NCBI GenBank assembly: GCA_029582265.1
Contig: CM055834.1
Location: 248,001 to 312,000 of the forward strand
Length of the DNA stretch: 64,000 nt
Direction: 5' to 3'
Origin: Zoroaster sp. YZ-2022
Taxonomy: Eukaryota > Echinodermata > Asteroidea > Forcipulatida > Zoroasteridae
Under the pieces are notes generated by a model. That model made no database searches. It was given only the letters and a program-made list of their open reading frames with translations, and was not told the origin of the DNA. A program made the translations under genes and the position numbers. Positions 11,860 through 24,673 of the stretch are shown piece by piece (the first letter of the stretch is position 1; each line of letters opens with the position of its first letter).

Positions 11860-11916
11860 TAATTATCGGGAGGTGGGGACGCACGCATCGGGAGGTGGGG
11901 ACGCGTGTATCGGGAG
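11860..11916 (+). repeat. 18-bp minisatellite, interrupted by a MITE
   Basis: ATCGGGAGGTGGGGACGC occurs twice here in slightly varied form, and a partial third copy ends at the MITE junction. The array resumes with the same word at 12,171. Confidence 0.75.
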
Positions 11917-12170
11917 CACTGATCTCTATACTAACTGTTCGCCATCTTTGTTCCCCCAAGAAAGAAGGCGCATACGTGACGGCCGGACAGGTTTACTGCT
12001 ACCTGACCGACGACAATGACGAGTGCTGCTGAACCAGTTGTTGTTATTCTCTGTATGCTAACATGACATTTGACTCTTGACCTTTTGGGGGAACCAACAT
12101 GGCGGCCGGTTACTTTAACTTATAGGTCAATGAGTGCACATCTCCTATCCAGTTAGTATAGAGATCAGTG
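11917..12170. mobile_element. hAT-type MITE with 8-bp target duplication
   Basis: The termini CACTGATCTCTATACTAACT and its inverse (12,150-12,170) enclose a 254-bp non-coding element. An exact 8-bp duplication, ATCGGGAG, sits at 11,909-11,916 and 12,171-12,178. Eight-base duplications and CA(C/G)TG-like ends are characteristic of hAT. The target is itself a minisatellite, so part of the duplication could be pre-existing repeat, but the junctions are clean. Confidence 0.8.
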
Positions 12171-12178
12171 ATCGGGAG

Positions 12179-12559
12179 GTGGGGACGCACAAAAGGTTAA
12201 TGGATTTGTTTGACATACGAGAACATTAGGGAAAGGAAACAACATTAACGTTTTATTTTGTTTTAGTTACAATTAATTTTTTTTATATATATATATATAA
12301 AATAATTCTTGTTTGTGTTTATGTCGGGCAAACGGTAAACAATTAAAAACGGGTGAAACGAAAAACTGTATATTTTTCTCTTTTCCTTTTTGTATGGCAA
12401 ATACGATAGATGAAAAGTGCACATTTCTTTAAAAAACCAATCACAGAAAAAAAGGTAATAACACATAGAAAACTCCCCTACAGATGGATTTGACCTTCTC
12501 TGGATGTTACCCCAATTAACATTTATCAAATTTTCTCTTGTTTCTAACATATGATAAGC
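12179..12559. other. No feature recognised
   Basis: AT-rich sequence with a short (TA)n at 12,284-12,300. Open frames that run into the neighbouring trinucleotide repeat are compositional. Confidence 0.5.
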
Positions 12560-13921
<1,362 letters not shown>

Positions 13922-13967
13922 ACTTTTAGATGGATGTGTTCATCCACTTTTCTTAAATAGCGCCCAC

Positions 13968-14650
13968 TGTTGTCATAATTTCTGATTCACACTTTAGACA
14001 GTTTACAAAGTTTTATGTCCGGTTTCCACATTTTGGTGCCTCACATATCTCACCCTTCCAACTGCCTTCCCTATTTAACGCCTGCGTAAGCATTGCCTGT
14101 AAGTTCATTATATTTCTTATCTCATTATTTGCTATATAAGGTGTATTTTGGGGGATTTTTGGTCTCAGTTTTCATGTAAACAATGTTCATGTATAAGCCT
14201 ACATATCGTAACAGGTTAATGGTACAGCCACGTTAGTTACATGCATTGAGTTTACCTTCGTAGTTAGATTTCTATGTTTTATGATAATGCTAGCAGTATT
14301 CTAGGCATCAATTGCTTGTACGTACTGTAAGTTAATGCAGTTAGGGTGTCCTTTCGTTATAGTTCCTCTGAGCATTTACATTTTTAGTGTATGCTTTGAG
14401 GTTAATGGATACTGATCTCTTGTGTATTGTTGCATTTAGTCATTGCCACATATGCCTATTAGTCATTATAGTTTTTGGATTGTTTGTTACAGTTTTACTC
14501 CTTAATCACTGACGTCATGCCTGTGTGGCTACAATAAAACACTGGAGCTTGGAGGCTATTTCCTGACTCCCATGTCGTTATTGAATGGAGTTTGGCTGGC
14601 TGTCTAATTTTGGTTAGATACACATTAAAAAGGACAGTACAATCGTAACA
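13968..14650 (+). mobile_element. Probable 3' LTR of the BEL/Pao element
   Basis: It starts TGTTGTCATAA about 47 bp after the integrase stop and ends CGTAACA, the TGTT...AACA form usual for BEL/Pao. A polyadenylation-like AATAAAA lies near 14,532. The length is 683 bp. No second LTR is in the window, so the exact ends are inferred. Confidence 0.6.
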
Positions 14651-14675
14651 AACAAAGGGGGATTACGCTCCAAAT
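14640..14675. repeat. 35-bp motif shared with 22,254-22,290 (inverted)
   Basis: ATCGTAACAAACAAAGGGGG followed by TTACGCTCCAAAT occurs here and, inverted, at 22,254-22,290. It straddles the inferred LTR end and the foldback start. It may be the true outer end of one of these elements. Confidence 0.55.
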
Positions 14676-15010
14676 CTCAACTAACGTGAAGCTGAGGTAC
14701 AGGTTCTGAAAAGAACCGTATCGCACAACTCGTATCTCAACCTTCGTTGAGTGAGAAAGGTTCAAGGGAGAACCAATTTCGGGCAACTCGTTTTTCTCTA
14801 CTGTCGCTAAGTGAGAAATATGGTTCAGGGAGAACCATGGGGACTTCACGGGTTAATATGGTTCAGGGAGAACCATGGGGACTTCACGGGTTATTCTCAA
14901 CGTTTCGATTAGCCTGCTCTAATCTTCGTCAGGAGAATGAAGGTTGAGATACGAGTTGTGCGATACGGTTCTTTTCAGAACCTGTACCTCAGCTTCACGT
15001 TAGTTGAGAT
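14674..15010. mobile_element. Foldback element with perfect 70-bp arms
   Basis: 14,674-14,743 and 14,941-15,010 are exact reverse complements over 70 of 70 bases, separated by 197 bp. Palindromes of the form GGTTC-N5/6-GAACC occur at 14,702, 14,759, 14,822, 14,860 and 14,967. A ~38-bp direct repeat beginning ATGGTTCAGGGAGAACCATG lies in the loop. There is no coding capacity. The perfect arms indicate recent formation or arm-to-arm correction. Confidence 0.85.
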
Positions 15011-15194
15011 AAACACATGGTGTTACCGCAAACCGAAACGATATAGAATTTTAGTTGTACTAAACAATTGCGTTTTGAGGGAGATCTTTCTTTGATAAAT
15101 TAATTTGTTTGCTTTAGGAACATAATTGTAATTCCTACTGTTTCGTTGGATATGTGTTGTGATTGTAAACCATCTGTTCTTGCAATGTCAGATA

Positions 15195-15236
15195 TCGTTT
15201 AAACAAGATAAAAAGTCGTTTAAGCGAGATAATAAG
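15195..15236 (+). repeat. Two diverged 21-bp units related to the 20.1 kb array
   Basis: TCGTTTAAACAAGATAAAAAG and TCGTTTAAGCGAGATAATAAG are adjacent 21-mers matching the layout TCG-palindrome-GAGATAATAAG of the arrays at 20,101 and 21,488. Confidence 0.65.
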
Positions 15237-18200
15237 TTGAAAGTATATACTTAAAATTGTAAAAATATAGTAAAAAACTCATAATATACGGTAGACTTTG
15301 CGTGAATGCATACTTAACGTGGCACAAACGGGATTTCAATGTTACATTTTTGTTTCAGTATTTATTATATATTTTAATTAGGGGTACGGGGAGGTTGTAT
15401 TGGGAGTTAGGTTAGAATGGTCTCCTTCAGGGTGATATACAGGCTGAAGCTGTGTGGCCTATAATTATGCTTATAGTAATTTGCATATTCATTACCAAAT
15501 CCGTGACGTAACAGCTGGGTCTGATGTGGCATCATGGTTGACTTGTGCATAAAAGTGGACTGAATTCATCATCTTATTTTAAACAAATAGTTATCGTGTC
15601 CGTACGTTCTAGTGTGCCCAATTTATTTATCCATATGCCTCCCCTTTTAATCTTCCATCGATCCGCCCCTGTTTCTCCACTTATTTGTTCACCTCAATCC
15701 CTAATTACCACGCCGATCCCTGTGCAGTGTACGTAAAGGAAATGTGGTACAAATTGTGTCATGACACTGGTGTAATGACAATGGGGGATTTTTTTACATG
15801 ATGAAGTTAACAAATTGCTGCGTAATTTCCAAGGCCTCTTTCCACAAGTAATTTATTATTATACACACAGTCTATAGACTGCATTCACGAGTCTTATTTG
15901 ATGTGTTGGCTCAGACTAAAAGAATAAAAGGTACAATGGCTTGCCAAAAAGACACCGTGGATCAAGGGGATAAGGGCCACTTAATAATAGTCAGGTCTCT
16001 TGTTTGCATTGATGACTATGTGCTATACTTGCGTACTTAGGAACATGACAGAGATGGCTGCATTGTGATAAATGTCACGGTGGTAACAAATTCGCCCAAT
16101 ATTGATGGAGCTGATTCTGAGTGGAGGGGGTTACAAATTTCTGCGTGAAAAAAATATAAATCTGAAAATTTTAGATTTTTCTAGAAGTGCCCCCCTTGAA
16201 ATCTGGATCCGCCCCTGCCCATGAACCCATTTACTCCGGCTGCACAAACTATGCTCAGCACACAGTAGTGAGTGTCCCAGGCCCAGAATGTCTGTGAAAA
16301 GTATGTTGTGATGGCGTTCCTGAAACGGGAAAACATTTCTCCTGTTTGTTCCACTGAACATGATGATCAAATCGTTAAATTATTTGTGAACATGATGGTG
16401 GGGGTTGCAATAAGGCGAGCGTGTGGTGTCTGCGGCCCGCCCAATGACCCCGGATTTTGTGGGGTTGTTAAGGCCCATACAATTACGCCAATATAAACAC
16501 CACGGCAGATTCTAGTTAATTGTGAGAATACCGACCATGGGCTTACACTGCAAACCATCTGAGGACATATAAGAAAGGGAACAATAGGTCCTCGGACGGC
16601 AGTTATTTGTTCTTCGTTGTCCTCCGGAAGACGTCGTGTACAAAACCAATGGAGATTACTTCAAACAGTATTGAGTCCAAACAATAGAAGAACAATAGAG
16701 GTCTTGAGATTTACGACTGTGTGTGTGTGTGTGGGGGGGGGGGTGGGGGGGGGGGTTGGAAGCCAATTTGCCGAATGACTTCAGCGGCAGTAAATAAAAA
16801 TGAACACCTTCAAAATCACTGGACGAGGGAAGGGGTAAGCCATAAATGTTTAAGGAGTAGGGGTGTGTAAAAAAACATCCACGAAAAATCGTCGAACGAC
16901 TACGCTACTGTAATGAACTACTGTCATGTCGTTGAGTTCTATATGCCTATACTGGATTCTCCCACATTGACGAATCTGTGCCCCCTGCTTCTGTGCATGT
17001 AGCATACGTTCTCATGTTTGGCCATATGCCTCCCCTTTAAAGCCTCCCTCGATCCACCTGTTTTTTCTGTGTACGTGTAGTGTAATTACCTGTGACACCG
17101 TTGGAGGCATATGATCGAATAGCAATTATATTCTAATTGAAAAATACATTGTAATGACAATGAGGGAAATTTTACAGTGATGAAATTAACAAATTACTGC
17201 GTAATTTCCAAAGACGCTCGTTTTTAATAAACAAGTAATTTATTTAATAGGTTGGTGAAATTCTTGCGTCTGGAGATAAACAATTGATTTAATTTTACAT
17301 GATGCCTGTATTCCAAAATGCTTGTATTATATTTGAACTGTATGCTGTGCATGTTGATGGGTATGGACACCAGACATCCGTAATCCTATCGATCGATAAA
17401 CTCTTCAGCCATTTAGTAGTCGCTTAATGTTTTGGCAGTGGATTATCGATATACAGGGGATTAATGTATACCAAATACATGTGAATACACGTAGCTATAC
17501 ACAATAGGATATTTCCCTATGAAAATTGTCACCAACCAGGAGATTCTCATGGGTGCAGACCAAGAAGGATTATGACATTATATTTTTGGGGTCTAATTAA
17601 CTTAATAATTTATGTATAAAATGCTGTGCCGACTTTATCTACATGTATATAGGCCTACCCAGCGTGTTTTTAATTATTTATTTATTTTTGTATTTATTAT
17701 ACGAGTCCCTTCATCATTTCAGGTATGTAAAGTACAAAATAAGTGTTCTGCATAAAATGAATGTTTATCTTTATTAAATGTACCGGTACTAGATATGTTT
17801 GTTATGCAATAACGAAACATGTTCATTTCTAACTGGTCTGATAGATTAATATACATATTCGAGTCCAGAATTAATCCTAACCAGAGAAACAAGCTCAGGA
17901 CTTACCGTACAGTGAAAATAAATTTGAGTTTGAGTTATATTTGTATTGTGATAATAATTCATCATACCGTCATTCCATGTTCCGCCCAATTTAGATGCTC
18001 TTAATTCACACAAGCTGTTTATTGAAACAGGGAAATAATTGGTCAAGATTCCAGTCAGAGAATTTTTTTATTGTCCACTATACGAGGACTTTAGGAAAAT
18101 GTATGTTTGTTGATATTATCAAAACAAATGATCACTTTGAATTTTAAATGGCAAAGAAAGACAGAATTTCCTTATGAACTCTTCAGATGAAGCTACCATT

Positions 18201-18777
18201 AATTGCACTGCCAAATATTTATTTTCTTTGTAAATCAAAATGAAAGAGTATGCTCTTTGTAAACACTCCTTCAAGTGCGATTATTATTATTATTGAACGG
18301 GTAAAGGGGTTTGTTTCAGATTCGGGACAAAATATAATACAATACAATTAATCATATTATTTGAAACTATATGTTACAGCTTTAACTAAGAACTTAGGTC
18401 ACTCTTGTGTAACCGAATTGTGCAGGGAAAGTGGCTTACGAGACAGGAAAACATTTACCATAAAATTAAAATTTACAAGACCTATTATACTCAAGCGCTC
18501 GATAATAAAGAATTTTACATGAAGACCATTTTAATACTAGAAAAGATACTGTATGGAAAATATTAATGTATCAGCATAAGACATGTACGAATTTACTTTA
18601 TTGAATGTCCGTCAAATTGATGAAAAAACTCATTGAGGTTAACTATTATGCCCACATCCGTTTGTGGGCACTGAATGTCTGAACAATAAAGCAGTAATAA
18701 GTGTCGGGGTGAATTGACAATCGTTGGGTCCGACTTGATTTGTAATTAGGCTATTATTGTATTTCATCAGGCCTAGC
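15237..18777. other. 3.5 kb with no gene recognised
   Basis: AT-rich intergenic DNA. A GT/G-run tract lies at 16,717-16,757. At 16,188-16,220 a CCCCCTTGAAATCTGGATCC word resembles the right end of hAT-like MITEs such as the one at 25,117; its left end was not found. Scattered frames of 60-80 codons carry no recognisable motif. Confidence 0.5.
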
Positions 18778-20099
18778 CTAAATTCAATGAGAACGTTCAT
18801 TACGAGTGGGAGTTACCAGAGAGTATCTTCACGTTTAAACTTGAATCAATTAGCACCGATATGGTACTCGAACAACTTAATAATCTAAAGAGTAAATCTA
18901 ATCTAGATGTCTTGAATATGGACTGTAAACTGCTTAAAATTGGAGCACCTATTATAACACCCTTGTTAACTAAAATTTTAAATATGTCAATAAATGAAGC
19001 TAGTGTCCCGGAAGATTGGAAATTTGCTAAAGTCACTCCCATTTATAAAGGTAAAGGTTCGGTTGAGGATTATGGAAATTATAGACCTATCTCTGTAATA
19101 AGTCATGTATCTAAAATTATGGAAAAGATTATTTTATCGCAACTAAAAGAATATTTATACGACCATCAATTTATAACTACTGCACATTCTGCTTATTTAT
19201 CTACAAACACTGCCATACACAAGGTTCTTTCAGATATTTTAGAAGGTATTAACGTCGATGAAACTAATGCTTTGTGTTTTATTGATCTCCAAAAATGTTT
19301 CGACACTATTGATCATGAAATTTTATTGAAAAAATTGGATAATTACGGTATTAAAGATTTGAGTTTGCAATGGTTTAAAAGTTATTTACAACAACGTAAA
19401 CAAGCAGTTAAAGTAAATGGTAACATGTCTTCATTCAAGGAAATACAATGTGGTGTGCCTCAAGGTTCTATATTAGGGCCTATATTGTTTTTATTATTTA
19501 TAAATGATCTTCCGACTTGTATGACATCAAGTACATGTAATCTTTTTGCTGATGATACTGTAATTTATGCTCAAGCAGATAGCGCTTTTAATGCTAAAAC
19601 TGCACGTCAAAATGATTTGCAAAATATCGAAAAGTGGTTATGCAAAAATAAATTACATGTTAATGTTAATAAATCGTGTTGTATGGAAATCACTACAAGG
19701 TCAGAATGACAATAATTTTAATTTAATAGTAAATAATGAGCAATTAAATCAGGTTCAATATACTAAATATCTTGGCATTACAATTTGTAATGATATGTCA
19801 TGGGAACGTCATATATCTACTATTTGTAAAAAGTTGGGTCATGGTATTTATGTATTACGTAATTTAAAGAATAAAATTCCCCCTAAACATTTATTGATTG
19901 TATACAAGACAATAATTCAACCCCACATTGATTATTGTATAACTATATGGGGCTATGCACCTGATGTACACTTAAACAGGGTTCAACGCTTACAAAACAG
20001 AATGGCACGCTTACTGACAAATAACTACGATTGGAATATTAGTCCATATGTACGGAAGCGTATAGCTGCCAACATAAAAATATATTTTCCTCCCAATTA
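18778..20099 (+). pseudogene. Non-LTR retrotransposon reverse transcriptase, 5'-truncated and frameshifted
   Basis: The frame opens at PKFNENVHYEW (18,778) and runs through the RT blocks: ITPLLTKILNMSI, VPEDWKFAKVTPIYKGKG, NYRPISVISHVSKIMEKI, FIDLQKCFDTIDHEILL, GVPQGSILGPILFLLFINDLP, and the catalytic FADDT (about 19,545-19,556). A stop near 19,707 is bypassed by a one-base frame change into NNFNLIVNNEQLNQ..KYLGITI, then the thumb region to 20,099 (PHIDYCITIWG, VQRLQNRMARLL). The layout is that of Jockey/CR1-group LINEs. The endonuclease and the true 3' end are missing; the 21-bp array begins at the last codons. Confidence 0.88.
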
Positions 20100-20469
20100 A
20101 GTCGTACGTACGAGATAATAAGTCGTACGTACGAGATAATAAGTCGTACGTACGAGATAATAAGTCGTACGTACGAGATAATAAGTCGTACGTACGAGAT
20201 AATAAGTCGTACGTACGAGATAATAAGTCGTACGTACGAGATAATAAGTCGTACGTACGAGATAATAAGTCGTACGTACGAGATAATAAGTCGTACGTAC
20301 GAGATAATAAGTCGTACGTACGAGATAATTAAGTCGTACGTACGAGATAATAAGTCGTACGTACGAGATAATAAGTCGTAGGTACGAGATAATAAGTCGT
20401 ACGTACGAGATAATAAGTCGTACGTACGAGATATTAAGTCGTGTACGAGATATTAAGTCGTACGTACGA
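20096..20469 (+). repeat. 21-bp tandem array with 12-bp palindromic core
   Basis: About 17-18 copies of GTCGTACGTACGAGATAATAA. The core TCGTACGTACGA is a perfect palindrome. The units are nearly identical, with a few single-base indels. The array starts at the end of the LINE relic and stops at the Penelope-like remnant. Confidence 0.95.
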
Positions 20470-20990
20470 AAGTAGCAAAACATTCACAATCAAAACGAAA
20501 ATTGAAACGATTTTCATTTGAATGCTCAAATAAAACCAAACAAAACCATATTAGTCAAATGACTATTTTAGCAGAACAAAGTGAACAATTTATCACAAAC
20601 CTATCCACAGCGAAGCTATCTCAAATTGAGAAAATTGCTCTGGGTAAAGGTTTAAACTTCGTTTCAACCCCTGCTAAACCAACCCCTGCTAAACCAACCC
20701 GTTCTACTCCCCTGAGTGATATAAATATCTTCCAAAGAAGAATGAGAATTGCATAACTAATGCTTAACAATACTTCCAAAAACCCACTGGCAAACCTAGC
20801 CAAACCCATTCAAAAGGTCAACAATAACATGGAAGTACCACTGGTTTTCTCAACCACATATAATCCGTTCGTTAACCACAACGATGTGAATCAAGCAATA
20901 AACAAACACTGGCCGCTGAGACAACAAAACCAACAACCCTCGGAAATATTTCCGAAACAACCCTTTGTTGCATTCAGAAAGGCCTAAATG
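20469..20990 (+). pseudogene. Penelope-like element remnant, RT core deleted
   Basis: One frame from the array edge reads KLSQIEKIALGKGLNF, VSTPAKPT, then LSDINIFQRRMRIA. This is the N-terminal signature (xLLxKGLxFxPTP ... DxxxFxRRxRL) that precedes the reverse transcriptase in Penelope-like and related GIY-YIG elements. After one in-frame stop (20,754) it continues VPLVFSTTYNPF, AINKHWPL and IFPKQPFVAFRKA. That is the linker normally placed after the RT and before the GIY-YIG nuclease. The ~400-residue RT between them is absent, so this is an internally deleted copy. No GIY-YIG domain follows. Confidence 0.72.
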
Positions 20991-21487
20991 TTTTACTTTC
21001 CTTATTAGAGGAACAAATCACATAAAAACAACGAACTCTCTCACTCAAACAAAACAAAACGGACACATTACAATTGTTTGGAAAGAACATCAATTCAATG
21101 TCTTATCTAAAAAATAAGACAGGAGACCACCAGGCTCATTAATTTGAACCATTACATGCAACTGATGATTGCCGAGTGAGGCATGAAAGCTTAGCTATTG
21201 CTACTAAAGGATCTGAAAAAATATCCTGTCTCTTTTACACATTCCCCCAATTTGACCAATCGGTCATTATTGGTACGTTCATACAAAAAAGCCTACTATT
21301 CCCACAAAACTCATTGTCAAATTGATAAATTTTGGAAATAGTCAAATACGGATTCACTGTATTTCAATTTGTATGACAAATACATTTTGGAAAACAAAAA
21401 CAAAAGTCAACGAAGATGTGGTGTCACTGAATGGGTTTGCACCATCATTATTTACTACTAGCACAAACAGCCCCCTCTAGCGACCAG
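20991..21487 (+). mobile_element. Probable 3' non-coding part of the Penelope-like remnant
   Basis: No frame is recognised. It contains CTGATGATTGCCGAGTGAGG then CATGAAAGC (21,162-21,190), a motif type often seen near the 3' ends of GIY-YIG retroelements. A CTCTAGCGACCAG word directly precedes the inverted 21-bp array. Confidence 0.4.
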
Positions 21488-21722
21488 TTATCTCGTACGT
21501 ACGACTTAATTATCTCGTACGTACGACTTATTATCTCGTACGTATGACTTCTTGTCTCATACGTACGACTTCTTATCTCGTACATACAACTTATTATCTC
21601 GTACGTACGACTTATTATCTTGTACGTACGACTTATTATCTCGTACGTACGACTTCTTATCTCGTACGTACGACTTATTATCTCGTACGTACGACTTATT
21701 ATCTCGTACGTACGACTTATTA
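21488..21722 (-). repeat. 21-bp array, inverted relative to 20,096-20,469
   Basis: About 11 copies of TTATTATCTCGTACGTACGAC, the reverse complement of the unit at 20,101. They are slightly more variable (CGTATGAC, CATACAAC, TTGTACG). With the first array this forms a large inverted pair around the Penelope-like remnant. Confidence 0.93.
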
Positions 21723-21985
21723 TAGTGCTTGTGTCCTTGAGCAAGACACTTTACCATAATTGCTTCTCTCCACCCAGGGGTAATGGGTACCTGTGAGGGC
21801 AGAGTTGATTGTTGTGTTTGATTAGCCCTATATGCGCTGTAATGGCAGCAATTGAGCTGTGTACTCCCCAGGGAGCTGATATGGTTTCAGGAATGATTTA
21901 TGAGCCTGATGAGCAGGGGTAATAATATAATGCGTCTTGAGCACCAGTTTGGTGGATACGTGTGCTATAAGTCCACATTATTATT
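21723..21985 (+). mobile_element. SINE copy lacking its tRNA head
   Basis: It matches 8,505-8,765 from GTGTCCTTGAGCAAGACACT through the tail GTGCTATAAGTCCACATTATT. The head is missing, and the core joins directly to the inverted 21-bp array. Confidence 0.88.
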
Positions 21986-21997
21986 ATTATTATTATT

Positions 21998-22069
<72 letters not shown>

Positions 22070-22078
22070 ATTGTTATT
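21976..22078. repeat. (ATT)n-(GTT)n microsatellite tail of the SINE
   Basis: The (ATT)n SINE tail passes into about 26 GTT triplets. Poly-Leu and poly-Asn frames here are compositional. Confidence 0.95.
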
Positions 22079-22381
22079 AGGTTTTGACATTTCCAGGCTC
22101 GGTTCAGAAATGCGTCGGCTTATACCAAAATAGCTGGGGTACTTTCCTCTGAATTTTAATTTGTTTTTCTTCTCTGGCGCAAATGATTTTAGCCCAGTAA
22201 AGATCATGGTTTACTGCAATCAATTAGCTGTCAGTTTTAATCATTGAATACCATTTGGAGCGTAACCCCCTTTGTTTGTTACGATGTACCAATTAAATAT
22301 ACATACTAGTGTTGCAGTGTCGATCCATCAATGTACACTTTGGCATCAAACCCGTCCATATGACAGCTCTCTGTTTTCCTT

Positions 22382-22407
22382 GGCCAACGATGATCCCATC
22401 GTTGGCC
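22382..22407. repeat. Perfect 11-bp-stem hairpin
   Basis: GGCCAACGATG, a 4-nt loop, and CATCGTTGGCC. It lies just upstream of the long palindrome at 22,436. Confidence 0.75.
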
Positions 22408-22435
22408 ACACTGACTGTTGTTGGTTGTTGTGTGT

Positions 22436-22972
22436 ATTATATCGTCGTCGTTTTTACGAACCAGCAAACCAAAGGCACTTTTGTGAAAACTAGATTTCGA
22501 GAAAATCGCATGTAACAATATGAGTTGTTTGACACGGTATATTTAATAGGCGTACACTCAAATTTCCTGCTCATATTTGGCAGGTGGGTTGCACAGAGTT
22601 TGCTTTAAAAAACACACTTGTATTTGTAGTTCATACAGACATTTTTATTAAGATAAATAAAATGAAAATGCGTTTGTCTGTTCGTAAAATCCTTCAGCGC
22701 GTGCATCATGAAAAAGATATTTTTACGAACTGACAAACGTGTTTGTATTTTACTTATCTTAATTAAAATTGCAGTTTATTTAAACGTACGGGTATGTTAG
22801 TTAAACCAAGCTATGTGTACCCCACCTGGCAAATTTTAGCAATTTTTTTTAATGTTAGCCTATTAAATTTACCGTTTGAAAACTTGCACATCGTTACGCG
22901 CGATTTTCTTGAAATCTAGTTTCCAAAAAGTGCCTTGTTTTGGCCGGTTCGTAAAAACGACGACGATATAAT
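22436..22972. mobile_element. 537-bp near-complete palindrome (foldback element)
   Basis: The ends ATTATATCGTCGTCGTTTTT and its inverse (22,953-22,972) begin arms of ~265 bp that meet near 22,707. Paired blocks include TTTTTACGAACC, AAGGCACTTTT, ACTAGATTTC, AAAATCGC, TTTAATAGGC, GGCAGGTGGG / CCACCTGGC, and AGATAA(A/G)TAAAAT. Indels separate the arms, so it is older than the 14,674 foldback. There is no coding capacity. Confidence 0.8.
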
Positions 22973-23122
22973 CTCCCTGGACCCTGGTATGTTTTGATCG
23001 GCAAATGATGACTTCATCATAGCATTGGTTTACAATTGGCCAAGACCTTCACTGATTTTTTTATGCACTTTGTGTTGTGTTGAAAATTGGATTATTTATC
23101 CAGATTATTATGATTTATACTA

Positions 23123-23361
23123 TTAAAGGGACAGTATCATCACAATCAGAGCAGACGTTCAACATGGCATGGAATCAGTGTCCTAGATTAAGATGAACAG
23201 TGACTGAAAATTACTGGTTCATTTATGCAGCAGCACGGTAATATGACCTTACCATGTGGGGCTATCATTTTCAGTCGCTGTTCATCTTAAACTAGGACAC
23301 CGATTCCATGCCCTGTTGAAAGTCTGATCGTGACGATATTGGTCCTTTTATGTCCTTTTAA
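23123..23361. mobile_element. TTAA-type MITE, family with AGGGACAGT ends (copy 1)
   Basis: It begins TTAAAGGGACAGTATCATCA and is mirrored at the right by CGTGACGATATTGGTCC. The arms are ~85 bp, with CATGGAATC, GTGTCCTAG and AAGATGAACAG in both. The right end is slightly degraded. A fragment of one arm recurs at 23,392-23,431. A better-preserved copy lies at 25,483-25,696. Confidence 0.75.
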
Positions 23362-23431
23362 GATTCTGAAAACAACACAAAATGCAGTAATTTTCAGTCA
23401 CTGTTCATCTTAACCCTAGGAGACTGATTCC

Positions 23432-23627
23432 ATAATCAAACACAACAATCAACTCTGCCCTCACAGGTACCCATTTACCCCTGGGTGGAGAGAAGCAATT
23501 ATGGTAAAGTGTCTTGCTCAAGGACACAAGCACCATGGTCGCGGTTGGGATTCGAACCCACATTCTGACAACTCAGCCATCAGAACACAAATCCGAAGCA
23601 CTAAACCGCTCGACCATGACACTCCTA
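23432..23627 (-). mobile_element. SINE copy on minus strand (head and core, 3'-truncated)
   Basis: The reverse strand reads the tRNA-like head (CATGGTCGAGCGGTTTAGTG, B box GGTTCGAATCC), then the core GTGTCCTTGAGCAAGACACT, then the body up to TCTGATTGTTGTGTTTGA. It then stops without the 3' tail. The B box is closer to consensus than that of the 8,412 copy. Confidence 0.88.
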
Positions 23628-23732
23628 TAAATTGCTTTGTATTTATTTGACTGCTTCGCTGAGTTCAAAGAGAATTTGTTATAACTAAGACATTTATCAT
23701 CTGTGTTAATGAAATAAAGTGTACGTACACCC

Positions 23733-24458
<726 letters not shown>

Positions 24459-24466
24459 GTTATTAG

Positions 24467-24665
24467 CAGTAGCATATCCAGGATTTTCAGAGTGGGGGGG
24501 GGGGTAAATATTTTTTTTAAATTTTACCCACAAAAAACTCAAATGACCCGACAAATTTTGTCAATCAGAAATACCAACACGTTTGTGAATTTACCGAGAG
24601 ACACTATTTTGTCAACGGGCTGGGGGCGGGCGCTCCCCACCCCTCCACGTTTGGCTACGCCACTG
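24467..24665. mobile_element. hAT-type MITE with exact 8-bp duplication
   Basis: The termini CAGTAGCATATCC and GGCTACGCCACTG are inverted, and GTTATTAG occurs exactly at 24,459-24,466 and 24,666-24,673. CAGTG-type ends and an 8-bp duplication define hAT. The 199-bp interior is non-coding and has G- and C-runs. Confidence 0.9.
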
Positions 24666-24673
24666 GTTATTAG

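Noticed and set aside
20097..20483. SYVRLI-repeat protein on minus strand, and the counterpart in the 21,488 array
   Set aside because: The 21-bp unit is a multiple of three, so frames stay open by repetition; no start context or domain.
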